This document shows positions 1 through 13,500 of a DNA stretch of 64,000 nt, one piece after another (within the stretch, counting starts at the first letter, position 1; each line of letters begins with the position of its first letter). The notes beneath the pieces were generated by a model. The model was given only the letters and a program-made list of their open reading frames with translations, ran no database searches and was not told the DNA's origin. The translations under genes were made by a program, and so were the position numbers. The DNA lies in contig JAQGDQ010000300.1 in the NCBI GenBank assembly GCA_030141605.1, positions 163,501-227,500 on the forward strand, read 5' to 3'. Source of the stretch: Tubiluchus corallicola. Taxonomy: Eukaryota; Priapulida; Priapulimorpha; Priapulimorphida; Tubiluchidae.

Positions 1-1292
1 GCAATAGCACGCACACGTTACTAAACACTAAACTATAATTTTTCAAAACAATGTCACATGATCAGTCAATATAGCTTTCATAGAATGTAGAATGTGAAGT
101 TCAGGGTCAAGTGGCAATGATCTGTTAGTACCAGTACTTTTACTTAGAATTTTTAGCGAAGGATAATAAAAAAATAATGTCTAGACTTCTCAGGCAATAG
201 CGCATTCACTACACTTCAGTATTATCAAGTTCAGCAATATTCCCTGAGACCTTAGGCAATACCGTCATGGGCCATACACGCACTGTTGCACTCGAGCTAG
301 GCATTATTTGGACATTGTATATTAATGTTGTCTACCACCTACTGATTCAAAGAGGTACAAAAATTCATTTACTTGCTTTATGCAAAAATACACTTGTCAC
401 CGCTTAATAAAGCTACCACGGCTACTCACAGCATTAACTGGTTTTAATAAACGATGGTTGCAATTGTGTGTGTATTTGGCAAACTACAGTGCATAAACAC
501 TCCAACCTAATTAACAGTTTACACCAGCATATATGCGCAAATTGTTCACCTGCACTATCTTTATTTTTAACTGTTCTGTAAAATCATATTTATTAATTGG
601 CTGTCAATATTAGCTACACATAGTTAGTCTTATCATTGATTTTTGTAGACTTAAGGGTTGCAGTTCTTTAAATTTATCTAACAACTCTAGTTTCGCCTCT
701 GCATCTAACTCAGTGTACTTCCATTTGCTTGACATAGTTGCATAGAAAAACTTTGCTTACAGACTCGCGTGACAATTAAACACGTGTCCGTCAGCTCACT
801 AGCATTCAAGTACACAACAATAATTCGAGTTCATTCAACAGACTAAAGTCTAGCGGGTGCACACGCAGAGCGAAACAATCAATGGCAACTTTTAGTGTGA
901 CTTCCTATAAATCTATCAAATGGAGGTTTAAATTTCAAGCGCATTTCTTACAACAATAGCCAAACTACCAAAAATATATTTTATTTTTTCATTTTGTCAT
1001 TGGTTTTGTTGCTACGGTTACTGAAAAATGTTGTCTTATTGAACGGCGGGCTGGTTTTATTAACCAAATTTTCTTAACAATGGTTTCTATGGCATAATTC
1101 CAGACCATGTCTAAACGGCTCTAAAATGCAGCTTGTTTTAATATCTGCGGTTTTATTAATTGGCGACTACCGTAACACAAACAGATTTAAAACACCATGC
1201 AAAGTGCTTTCAAATGTTGCACAATACCTATTAAGGTAATGTGAAGAATTCAGTGAATCATTAATGTTTTATATTTTACATGTACCAGCAAA
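1..1292. other. Left flank: presumed CBP intron, mostly featureless
   Basis: AT-rich sequence below the last CBP exon found. I looked on the minus strand for the exons that should encode the CBP C-terminal glutamine-rich region and NCBD and saw none, so they should lie beyond the window. If so, this is the start of an intron longer than 1.3 kb, similar to other large introns of this gene. The only coding-like stretch is the weak candidate exon at 610-735. Confidence 0.5.
610..735 (-). CDS. Weak candidate short ORF or first exon, unknown product
   Basis: On the minus strand an ATG at 735-733 opens 41 codons to a TAA at 610-612. The peptide starts MSSKWKYTELDAEAKLELLD and continues as a charged, helix-like sequence (KFKELQPLSLQ), unlike the low-complexity translations of surrounding non-coding DNA. 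A CACGTG palindrome lies about 45 bp upstream. No strong splice donor is visible inside the ORF. I do not recognise the protein. It could be the first exon of a gene running off the left edge, a nested gene in a CBP intron, or chance. Confidence 0.22.
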   Translation of the reverse strand: MSSKWKYTELDAEAKLELLDKFKELQPLSLQKSMIRLTMCS

Positions 1293-1322
1293 CTAATGGC
1301 AACAACTGTTATGAAAATTCAC

Positions 1323-1511
1323 CTTCTGAGCTGCTTCAATAGCCCCTCTAGGAGGACCCGGCTGCGGTTTCATACCCAAGCCACTATGTGGGTGAATCGG
1401 TATTGGCGTTGATGATGGAGTTGGATGGGTTGAAGATGACGGGGTGCTCTGTGATGAATTGCTCTGTGCGTTGTTTGTCATCATCATGATTCTTCGTCTC
1501 ATCAACACCTC
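1323..1511 (-). CDS. CREBBP/EP300: CBP/p300 exon 28: linker after TAZ2
   Basis: Begins [13 protein letters not shown], matching the LMRRRMATM block that follows TAZ2 in vertebrate CBP, then an S/T/P-rich linker ending GAIEAAQK at a GTGAAT donor (phase 0). Family members continue with an IE(R/K)EA block and later the NCBD, not seen in the window. Reading through the donor adds nine residues and a stop at 1293-1295, so intron retention would give a form lacking the NCBD. Confidence 0.9.
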
Positions 1512-4500
1512 CTGCAAATATCAAAGATCAACTTGTAAAATGCAAAACAAAGCATAAGCCACTTGGCCAATTATTATTATTATTATTATTATTACTATTT
1601 ATTTTGAAATTGCAGTACAATTTTCAATTTGTTAGTTGCATAAAAAATAAGAATATTTATACATTATAAAAATTTAAACAAAAAGGGACAATAAATAACA
1701 CAGCAGTTAGTCAAGGAGTGTACAGTAAAATAAGTCATTACTTAATTTTGATATTCTAGTATCAGATTAAGTTCATTTCTCTTCAAAAATTCAAAATATT
1801 TACGCTTGATTGCATTCACAATATCTTTCACAAATAGTACAAGATAATTCTGCTCATCGCTCACATTGTAAGCGCACTTAGAGGCAATCTGTCTTACATG
1901 CGTAATTTCACTTTTAGCATTGTACACACTTTGATTGTTGTTACATTTATCTCAATTTAGTTATGAGTTCTAACCCGAAGTAGAGCTTACAGAATTAATT
2001 CCATTTTTCACAAAACAGTTTACAAGACAATTTTGACTAGCAAGACACGATGCATAAAATTTAGCAAATCAAATACCAAACTACTAACTAGGTGGCATAA
2101 TTCTGCTAATATACAGTAGTATATATAACTACAAGTACGATATGGTAACTGCCGTAGCTTCCTAACACCAATATTCCAGGCTGCATCAATAACATTTAAC
2201 AGCTGTTATCAAGTTAACAAGATGAACTACAGAAAAATTCTGTTGCTAAAAATAGTATAGCATCGCTATAGCAAACCTGTTAGGGACCCCCTAAAAAGTG
2301 CTCTGTAACCAAGGTACACTACAAGAATACACAGCTAGTCGTACGTATATGACTAATTGATGGACATTCAAGTATTAATAATGTGTAAATAATGTACACT
2401 TCATAGAGAATGTAAAGTACTTTTAGAAGATCTATCAAGTATCAACTACTTTGCAGTCCATTCAAATTCAATGAAATGTATTTTATGTGACTTCAATAAA
2501 CTAACAATTAACGAATGTTTCACATCCAAATGAGTGTGCACGGTCAGTCATTTACATGACATGTTCAGTAAAGTCAATGAAATTCAAAAAAGTCAGTCAA
2601 TTTTGTTTGCACAACATTTTAGTTTGTCTCCTGTATAAAAAACTTTTGTAGCAAAATAATTGCAGTAGGGTTCATCACTTGATAAAACATATCACGAATG
2701 CACTACCAGCATACATAAATAAAACAGCTGGGTGCCACGCGGCTGTGTGACTCACTGTGGTAAACAAAATGACCTTTCGACACGACATGCTAATAAATCT
2801 GCATGCTTAATGCCAACAACTTTTTACTACCAAGAATAACCCATTAATATGAAATGTAAATTAATTTGCAAACTGCTGGCAAAGGTAAAGTATGCAATAC
2901 AAATTCATAGATACGTAGTAATGCAGTTAATGTAGTTATACAAGTTAAATAAATGATGAAAGTTCGTTTTTCGTGAGTCTGCATTACCGAAGTGTACACA
3001 GTAAATCATGTTCGCTATAATGGTGTTACATTGCAGTTTATTACATTAAAAAACAAATTGTGAATTTAGCTAAAAGCACTTCCTAGCCTGGTCTGTCGTT
3101 CAAGCAGCAGGCTATAGTACAGCAAATCTTATGAAAACATTTGCACCCATTCCAAGTTTTAAGACAAATGTTCCTTAAATACACAACTATATTTAACTCA
3201 CTGAAATTTTCACACAGTATAAATTTTGCTGCTGTCATTTCAAGAAAGCAAGCACTCATGAAATACATTTGCAGCAAAATTCACTGAAATATTAACTAAA
3301 TAAGCCTAATGTGCTCTGGGAAATATTTAAAAATCAAGAAGAGGCTATCAAGAACAACACTCACCTGTTGCATGCGATGTTGCTGCTGCTGCTGTCGTAG
3401 CTTTTGTTTGATGTTGATACAGAAAGGCACAGGACACCTTGCCTCCTGACAATGCTTGGCGTGATAGCAGCACAAGGCTATCAATTGTTTGCATATCGGG
3501 CACTTATTGTTCTGCTTGCGCTTGCACGTTTTTGCGTGCGTCACCACGCGTTTCATCTTTGTACAACTTGGCATGCGACAGTTTGCATCTCGACACTGAC
3601 ATGCATGCACCAATGATTCTATGCACCGCTGAATTGATTTGCGCCGGGAGTCTTTTTCGTTTTTCTCGCCGCCTCCTCTGCCATCATCCAGGTCAAAGCC
3701 AAGGCGATCCATTTTATGCTCGTGACCCTCTTTCTCATAGCAGGTAACACATAAATCGAAATCCTGTTAAAAAAAGAAAATGCAACATCACTGGTTTGTT
3801 AATTTTTGAAAATTGGCTGGTGAAACCTTTTTCAGAAGAGCTAACAATTTCTGCCTTTCAGGGATGTTACTGAAACTGAATTTTCAAACCGAAACCGAAA
3901 TTTATCAAACATAAGAAACCAATACCAAAACGAAACAGAACCGAAATGTTTTTGCAAAACTAACTATTATTCAAACTGAAAAAAGAATATTCTAAAATAA
4001 TTAAGTAAAATATTTTGTTTTTTCGTTTGATTGCTTTTATTTGCTGTGATGCAAAATTACTGATAAAAAATTTTAATACAAAACACAAGGAAGATTCATA
4101 GTATAGAACCTCAAGTTTGATGGAGTGGCTTACATTGGAAAAATTAATGTGTTACACAATGTTTTTGGATTTAAGTAGCTTTAATGATTAATGTTTAAAG
4201 ATCATAGTGCTTCATCAAAAATAAACAAATTTTATTTTGTAGATATTTTGTTGCCTTTATTTCATAAATTATAAAACTAAACGCGATTTTGCTCAAATAA
4301 ATTCAAACATGGTTTGATATTTTGGTTGATTGGGCCTGGAGACCCTAAAACTTCACATTCATCAGCATTGAAGATACACAACATTGCCGGTAAAAGCAGA
4401 TCACAAAGTGTTATGTAAATGAAATTTTCGCTTTATTTGAACTATTTTAGCCAAGACATATGAGCGGTTTTTGACATCTAGGAGAAAAGAAAAGGTAGAT

Positions 4501-7500
4501 TGGATAGAGACTAACAAAAACTTTGAAAAAGTGCTACCAAAAATTATCCGAAATTTCGGTAACGAAACTTAACAAATTTTGCCAAAACCAAAACTTGACT
4601 GAAAGTGCAATTGTCAGCAAACCGAATTCCGTAGCAGAAATGTATTACATTGCCTTACTCACCTAACAAACTGTAAAGTGGCAATCACAGGAAACATGAC
4701 ATAAATAACAATATCTGATCACATTTACCAAATTGTATTACATTACCAACTACTTTATACTCACCTCACAAACTGTACAGTGATAACGTGTTTCCACAGC
4801 TCGCTTGCATTTGTTACAGGAATACACAAACCGATCTTGTCCCTGCGTATGCAACTCGTACAGCATTGCTAGAGTTGAATATTTAGTCCGCCTTAGGGAA
4901 GAGAACTCGTAATGGCGTTCACGACACATGCTGAGGAATGCGTCTCGTCCATCCATAAGGTCACAAGATATGAGTGGATCTGGATCAGATGTTGTTGGTA
5001 CAGACACAGCAATGTGCTGCGGTTGCAGTCGAATAACAAAAAACACCTGGCAAAAACAATGTAAAATTTCCGTAATCTATTTTCAACACATATATAGTTG
5101 ATGCATAAAACTTTCAACAACACAAAAAAAATTTCCGATGCTTACAACAATTATGATTAACGGCTTCTTTTTAACACTGTAAGCACAGTTTTATACTAAT
5201 AACATGATTGAGCATTTATCATACAAATCTACCTCTTTGTGTTTCTCCATAGTTGAGTAAATTTTCGCAGAGAGATCACCGCAAGTCTGTGGAAGGTTTG
5301 ACTTTTTGCTAATCTTTCGTTGACTGGACTTTTTCTTGTTTATTTTCTTTGATTTCTTTCCCTTTTTACCAGTTGAGCTCTAAGAAACAAAAGTTAAATA
5401 AGTAAATGCCATTAAACAAGATCACGTACTGAAATAAAAAGAGGAAATTACAAATTACATCACTCACATCTTGACTTGTCTCATCAACATCGCCATTCTC
5501 TGTTGAAAGGGACGTTGCTGCTTCCGCAGCTTCTGCAGCTTCTTGTTTCCTTCGTTCCTCCTCCTGATTGATCTCACGAATGCTCTCCTCCAAAACATTT
5601 GGCCAAAAGTCACCCTCAAAGTATGGCAATTCAGTCACAGATTGTACATTATTTTCTGTTGCATCTTTTAGAATATCCTACAAAAAAGATTTTGCCAAAT
5701 TAAAGCAACCAACTACTTTTCCTCCATTTTTTCTCCAGAAAGATTTTTGAGAAATATTTTTCTCCATGTCAGACTTGGTGATCAAAATACTGGGTGATTT
5801 ACTGTACTAGCAAATGACTTTTTGAGCTTTTTGGGTGTTATTTCTACATTACAAGTGAAAATCAGATGGAACTGGGAAATAAACTACAACTATAAATAAC
5901 AAATGTTCTTGTATCAGCATTATGTATCATCTGCTTAATAATTAACAACACAAATGGTCACTTCCGACTAATCCTACAAAAAAATCCCAATTCATGATCG
6001 CTTTACGGAAGATCAAAATTATACAAAATTGATGAAGTGGCACTTTCTTACACATTCATTTTGTTTTGAGACTTGCTTAAATGGAAAGCTAAGACGTTGC
6101 GTCTTGGAGTTGTTTGCAATAAGTGTAACTATGCTGCACAGATGGCAAACAATCAATCAGAATCACTAAACCTTTTGTTTTAGAGGCGGGAATTTATATA
6201 CAAGTTCAGGGATGAGAATGGCAAATTGCAAAAAACTCTGAAAAAGGCGGGGGTTTGGGGGCCGCGAAGCCCTCTTGGAGCCAGCAACAAATTGCAATTT
6301 TGTGACCGTAGAGAACCTCTAAGTGGACTTAAAATATCAATTACCTTGTTTCATGCATAATTTAAAATACCCAACTATCAAGGATACATGATACCTAATT
6401 GTCTCAAAAATGCCTAAGTACTGGCCGCTCCTATGCAAAAGTAATATAAAAACTGTCTGCAATTGACTCAAAAAACTCTGCACGATTGATTCTATATTTT
6501 TATACATAGAGATATACACGTGGTTACACTGATGTACGTGATGTAAACAAAGTGACGGCCCGCCATCTAGCGGTCAGCTGGTGAAATAATGTACTGGGTT
6601 CATAAAAATTTTCTCAACGAATTTACGCGATATACAAAAATGGCACTACTGGTCTTCCAAAAACTCAGAATTCCGCGTATCCGAGGAAAATTCTCATCCC
6701 TGCAAGTTACTAGCCCCTGTTAGCCATTAAAACTCTGCAAAAATACCACTTTGCAAACAAAACTTTGAAACTTAATTTGCAAAAGGTTACATTTTTTGTA
6801 GTATTGTTGTGACAGACACAACCACACTTACCTTGTAATCGATGACAACTCTTTCCAAAATGCCTTTATCAAGCATTTTCCTATACCAATCTTGTAGCCG
6901 CTTTGGTTTTGGTATTTTTTGTTCAATTGGATGACAGTGAAAGATATAATCATCTCCCTCACTTGGTGGACATGCCCATATGTGAGCCCAAATAAACCTA
7001 TAAGTAATCGCAGTCATATGAATAATTACAGTCGAAAACGGAGAAATTATGACATTGTTAAACAATACAGGAGAACCATAACATTGGTCAAGATATATTA
7101 GATCCATCACAGCGAGTAGTTTAGTCTTGAGATGGCCGTTTAGTTAGCAATTTTGAAAGATGCAACTTTTGAAAGATGCAATTTAATGTTTTCAAATAAA
7201 AAAAGCTCATCATAGCTTAAAATTTAACACTAAATTGGTTACATTCGGGGATGAAAATGACAAACTGCAAAAAACTCTGAAACAGGCCGGGGGTTTGGGG
7301 GCCGCGTAGGCCCCCATTGGGGTTCAAGGGAGCGAAGCAACAAATTGCAATTTTGTGACCATAGAGAGCCACTAAGTGGAGTTAAAATATCAATTACCTT
7401 GTTTCATGCATAATTTAAAATACCCAACTATCAAGGATACATGATACCTAATTGTCTCAAAATGCCTGTCTGCAATTGACTCAAATAACTCCGCACAATT

Positions 7501-10500
7501 GATTCTATATTTTTACACATAGAGATACACGTGGTTACACTGATGTACGTGACGTAAACAAAGTGACGGCCTGCCAACTAGCGGTCAGCTTGTGAAATAA
7601 AGTACTAGGTCCATAAAAATTTTTTCAACGAATTTACGCAATTTACAAAAATGGCACTACTGGTCTTCCAAAAACGCGGAAAATTCTCATCCCTGTACAT
7701 TTCGTGGCTTTCTTCCTAATAAAATTGGGTCTTAAAGATACAGTTTAACCTATAGAACTTTTATGAAATTTCCAAAAGTTCTTATTGTGCAGTGGATTGT
7801 TTGGTAATGTTTAACCACAAATTTTTAAAGACTAGAACATTTTGTAACTTCTGAAGGATAAAAAGCTGGGATGGGGGCACTCTGAGCAAACTAAATTAAC
7901 TGAAGAAACAGAAAAGCAACGTACGTAGCAACCAGATGCTTTTAAGCTAAGCAGTTCATTTCACTAGTGATAAATGAAATTCCAGACTTTCTCTGGCAGT
8001 GATACGCTTACACTCAATTTCCTTGTACATAAATGACCAAGAAAGGGTTAAAAATGCCAGAAAATTTTAGCGAATTTTCTTTCTGTATTCGTATTTTCTA
8101 AAATATGCTGCATTTTACCTAATTTTAAGAAATGTATCAAACTAAAGGCCTTGTTGTTAACAGATCAGAAATGTAATATTTTTTGTTTGGATAATAGCTG
8201 GTACTCATGCGAAAAACCCACAAACCACCTGCAAAATGTGTTGAAAAATGTTGAAAACTTACACAATTTGCTTCAAATTCAGGCAAAAAGTAAAATACGC
8301 TCGTGCAATTATACTGAGAAAAACGTCTCACTTACCCACATTCCTTAACAAATTGCAAATAACCGATAAGTATTTCATGATAAACAGCAGTTCGGTATTC
8401 TCTTGGTTGGAAGAAATGTACACTATCCAAATATGATATATACACACGACTGCAAAATTAAACATAAATCTCTATAAGCATTAGAAAATCTTGTGCACTA
8501 AAAACCTAAAACATGCTGTTTGATAATGAAGCACATAAGACGTTCTTACAGGAAAACTGCAGGAAACTCTTCCCAATTTCATAATATGGCTTTCACTGCT
8601 CATCAACCATTTTGACAGTCAACAGTTTTCTCTTAATTATGTAACATACTACATACTTAGTGTCATATACTCCATGCATAATAACTGCATGAAACCTTTA
8701 CCTCTGATTTGGCTGAGGACAAGCGGAACCGTACTCCTGCACATGCATGCCAAAGAAGCACATGTCCACACCATCAATTTCCTCAAAAGCAAACAATGCT
8801 TTCGTTCGAAAAGGAAACGTCTCAGGGAACATATTTTCATCAGTAAATCTAAAAAAACAAGTAACACATTAAATGCTAATGCAGTTCAATATAAAATTCA
8901 TATTACAAAGAGTATTTCAAAAATTGAAAACAAAAAATGTTACGTGTCAAAATTCAACAGATGATATGTTTCCGTAACATTTCAAAATTTTCAATTAGAT
9001 AAAATATTGGGCAGTAATATAAAACCATTACACTAATTAGTTTATTAATACAATGCATTTTACAAGAGTGGTTTTCTAGGAGAAGATTTTCAAAGCACAT
9101 TGGGCTTAGAATTTCATCAGTGAAACCACCAATATATAAAACGTTTCTACTGTTAATAATATTTCAGATTTTGTGCCACATGCAAGGTAATTCAAAGAAC
9201 AATTTGGCACGAATGCAAAACTGTCAATTTCCTGCAAATTTACTTAATCTGTATCTCTAAGTTCTTAAGATAAAAAAACTTTAAGCTGCTGTAATGATTC
9301 ATTGCTTTTTTGTCATTTTTCCGTAACCAAGCAAAGCAGTTCGACTCACTTGGTCTTCATTCCAGTTTTGACTTCAACAAATTTGTCGCTACTTGAGACA
9401 ATACGAATTGTCACCTCTCCAGCACCACAATCCTTTTTCTTTAAAAAATCATTTACCCTGTTTTCTAAGAAGAGAGCGAGTTTAGTTGGCGGCAGTCCTG
9501 AAAATGAACAAAAACCAATTAACTACCAACATATACACCATCAAAATAATTAAAATGGTCTATTCAGCTCAAAATACTTTACTAACGAAGCAAAAACTTT
9601 AATGCCTTAAAACTTTAATGGAAATATGCCCGGAATTACATCCAATTCCAGATATCCATAAAAACCATAAACAACAAGTGCTTCATTTTTGAATTAATTA
9701 GTTAATTTCATAAATGTGCAAATGTGTTATGTACAAACTTACGTTTAGCTGAGTATTTATTTTCTTTCCGTGGTCGCCCAGTTGCTTTTAAGCATGTGCT
9801 GCATGCGAACCTGTGACAAAAGATACAAATAAACGTTAAAAAATAAAAACGCTAAACACAACAGAAAATTAGTAAGCAAAATCCAGCAGTAAGGAATAGT
9901 TTACCTATCTGATATGTAAAATAGCAAAACTGTTATTGCCAAATTTTTTACAAACATTCTGATGTAAAAGAAAAGAACATAGAATCGTGGAGATGATCAC
10001 AGCAGAATCAGTCCACAAAAAATTACATTCGAAGTGCACAAAACATTTTGCACAAAATTTCACTTGTATACTATGTATATTACATTCAGTTTTATAAATT
10101 ATTACAGAATTACCAATTATAATATGAAAACACAGACACTATTACCATACATTTTGATGCCTCTGTTATAAATTCACACACCAATTTTTCTTCACATTTG
10201 AAAAATGATCGTAAATTTGCGAAATCTACAAGTATGTTTTGTAAAAAACGTTACTACTTCATGTGAACAAATGATGTAATTGGGAAACGAAATATGTTAC
10301 ACAAGAATATTTTTTATACTTACCCACTTTGGTATATTTGCTCGAGATACAGTACACAAACTTTGTGCAGCTTTCGACCACACTCCTCACAGTCAACAAA
10401 CCTGAAAAATATTTTTGCTTTATTTACACTGAGAGATTCCCAATGCATTTCAGCAGAAATTTATTTATTACCACAATACAAACAATGTCTACCACTTTTA

Positions 10501-13500
10501 GCTATTAACGAGAATTGTACTCGAAACCAAGATGGCAGATACAGCAATCAAGAATTTACGACAAAACTCAGAACTGTCACAGCTAAGGAAATATCAAGAT
10601 CATAACATATGTAACTGAGTCAACACTGAGACCAATATCAAAATCTTTATACGACAACTGCAAAATATTTTTCATACAAAAAATGTAAGCATTAAAGGTA
10701 CGTGAAAAGGCTTTTATGTATAAATTCTACCTTCACGTTTTCTTGTACTGGCAAAAAATAAAATATTAACAAAAAATAAATAAATTGCACTACAAAAATG
10801 TGGAATAGATGCGCATGCTAGGCTTAGAAAGGGAGATTTCGGTGATACTAGAAAAACTAATGTCAGTACCAACAAAGAATGATACCCAAAAAATCAACAC
10901 GCAGGCAAAAATTGCCCAAAAGGCACCTCACGGTGTTCAAGTGTTCAAGTGTTCAAAAGCACATTTGAAACACCAATGAGACAGAAAAAGTAAATCTTAA
11001 AGTATTATTATTCATCGATACGTGCACTGATCAGGGTGGTAAGTCTTGTTAGCTTATAAGTGATATATTTCAATAATAAGTTTTGAACGAGAGTTGCAAC
11101 ACTTACGGTTCGACTTCAAGTTGGTCGTTTTTCACTTCTCTAAATTCACTCTTTGCAACAGTCCTAAAAGAGAAAATGCCTAGTAAGAACTTAGCTCATC
11201 ATATTTTAAGACAAACATACAATTAATTAACAAATAATAGTCTTTCTATGTTTTATATCATCCCATGTTTGAGTTTTACTTCATTATATCCATTCCACTC
11301 CGAAGCACTAAATGTTTTCTTTATCACATAATTCATCTCATAATTTTCAGTTGATTTTCATTACTTCTTTTTACTTTCACAGGGTGGGTCAATCAAACAA
11401 GCCCTGCTTTTTTATTGTCCATAAAGCATTTACATTTATATATAGGCAAATATACAGAAACAGTAAAAATAATTTGCATTATATTCATTGAAGGCCTTTT
11501 CACAATATTTCGTACACAAAATTATTGTAAATGCATTATGTGAAATAAATGACTTATGACTTCTGGCTTATTTAGTGTTTATTAAATGCAGCTTGGTAAA
11601 GCAAAATCTGCATACATTTGTAAGAATTTTAGTCAAAATAATAAGTAATAGATCTAAATAAAATGTAGTTTTAAATACAATGTTATATGACCGATGAATG
11701 TAAAATAGACATCACATACGTTGACGAAACTCCAGTGGGGTCATCTTCTAAAGACACTGTGTCTCCTAGTAGCTCGTAGCATTTCTGACAGTAGGCATAT
11801 CTAGAAATTTTTATATACGTATTTAAATATAAATTTCTACTAACAGTTAATTATAGCTATTTAAAAAATTATTAAAAAAACAAAACATTACAGTTAATTA
11901 TAGCTATTTATTTTGTGCTCGAGAAGCTATTAAGAATATATATGGACTGGTATGAAAAGTACACCGTATGCCACCTTTGTATACACTATATACGTAGAAT
12001 ACCTATTATGAATTGTCTACCATATATGCGTCGTAAGCCCATATATGCATATTTATGACTGCGAATATTAACAAAAAAAGTTACACTTACTTGTTCATGT
12101 AGCTCCAATAAATTGTATCCCTTGGAATTGTGCACAGCTGTTGTCCATAACAAAACAAAGCCTGGGGATTATATACCCATTTCCTGCCACAACAGTAGCC
12201 AAGATTTTGCATGACCGGGTCAATTTCTTGTTCAAACACCTCGGCCAACTAAAATATAAAAAACAAGTTTTAATTACCCTCAAATAACTTTGTGATAAGA
12301 TCTAGTCCAAACAAATTTGTACATTTACCTCTTTATTGCATTACAAACCATAAAAATCAAACTGGCATAATTAAAGCTTGATAAATTCCGTCTCGAAATT
12401 TAATATCATTCACATGCTATCTTATTGCATACAGGGCTTGAGTTAGCAGTAACGCTGTATAAAATTTGTAAATTTAAATTCCCACGATGACTGTTAAGTG
12501 CAATCATTTTAATGGTAAGTCATTTAAAACAATTTTAGACAACCTTGCATAAAGTTCGAAAAAATAATCAAAGCATTCATACCACACTCTTCACTAACAA
12601 AGCAAAAGTGTAGATTATATAAAATATTGTTAATAAAATCAATAATGTGTACTTTGGTAAGCCAAAGGTGCACACTGGGATGGCGACAATGCAGTGAGTT
12701 TTATCAGGTGGTGCAAACATTTTAAATTATTTACGAATTTTCTTTTCCAAATACATAAGTTTTTCAATAATGTCAGTTTAAGCTAACTAATATAATTTTG
12801 TAGAGAAAGTTCAGTGGGATATACATTAGAATTCCCATTTCTTTCTCTTTACCGCTGAATGCCACATGATGAAGTTACCTTGGAACAGTATCGATAAACA
12901 CGCGATGTTTTCCTGTTATACAGCCACGCATTTTCGAACATGAGCCACACATCATCAACGTACTGCCATGGGTCTTGATATTGGCCTGTATCCAATTTCC
13001 GCTTGATTGTAGACAAGTCAATTGGATTCTTCACAATGTCAAAATAATCCTGAAAGCAATTATGTTAAACATGCATTAAAAACAGTGCTTTTACAAATTC
13101 TATAAATAATTTTGCAAGATTTCTGACTACCACTCACAATCTTTTCGAATCTCGACTATATAAAGTGCAAGCGGGTATTACACTTTTCCACTTGGGTTTC
13201 AATACATTTTATTTTTGCAAAACACCCTGCAAAAGCCTTTAATGTGTGGAGATGCTGGTCTGTCAAAAAACTAATCATGCTATGAATGAGAAGGTGAAAC
13301 AAATCAATCTACGGTGGATGAATTGGTCAATCTAACCAGGAAAACGTTTGCATACTCTCAATAAAATTTTTACATAATCATTGCAGTAACATTGCAGCAT
13401 AAAAAACAAAATACTAACTGGAATATTAAGCTGGCTTGGATCAACAGGCTGTCTAAACGGCAAAGATTCCGGATCCTGTCTATATAACTTTTCCAGCGTC

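Noticed and set aside
6787-7110. Extension of CBP exon 23 upstream (open to 7110)
   Set aside because: The frame is open by chance past the TATAG acceptor at 6998-7002; family alignment and phase 2 from exon 22 fix the exon start at 6997.
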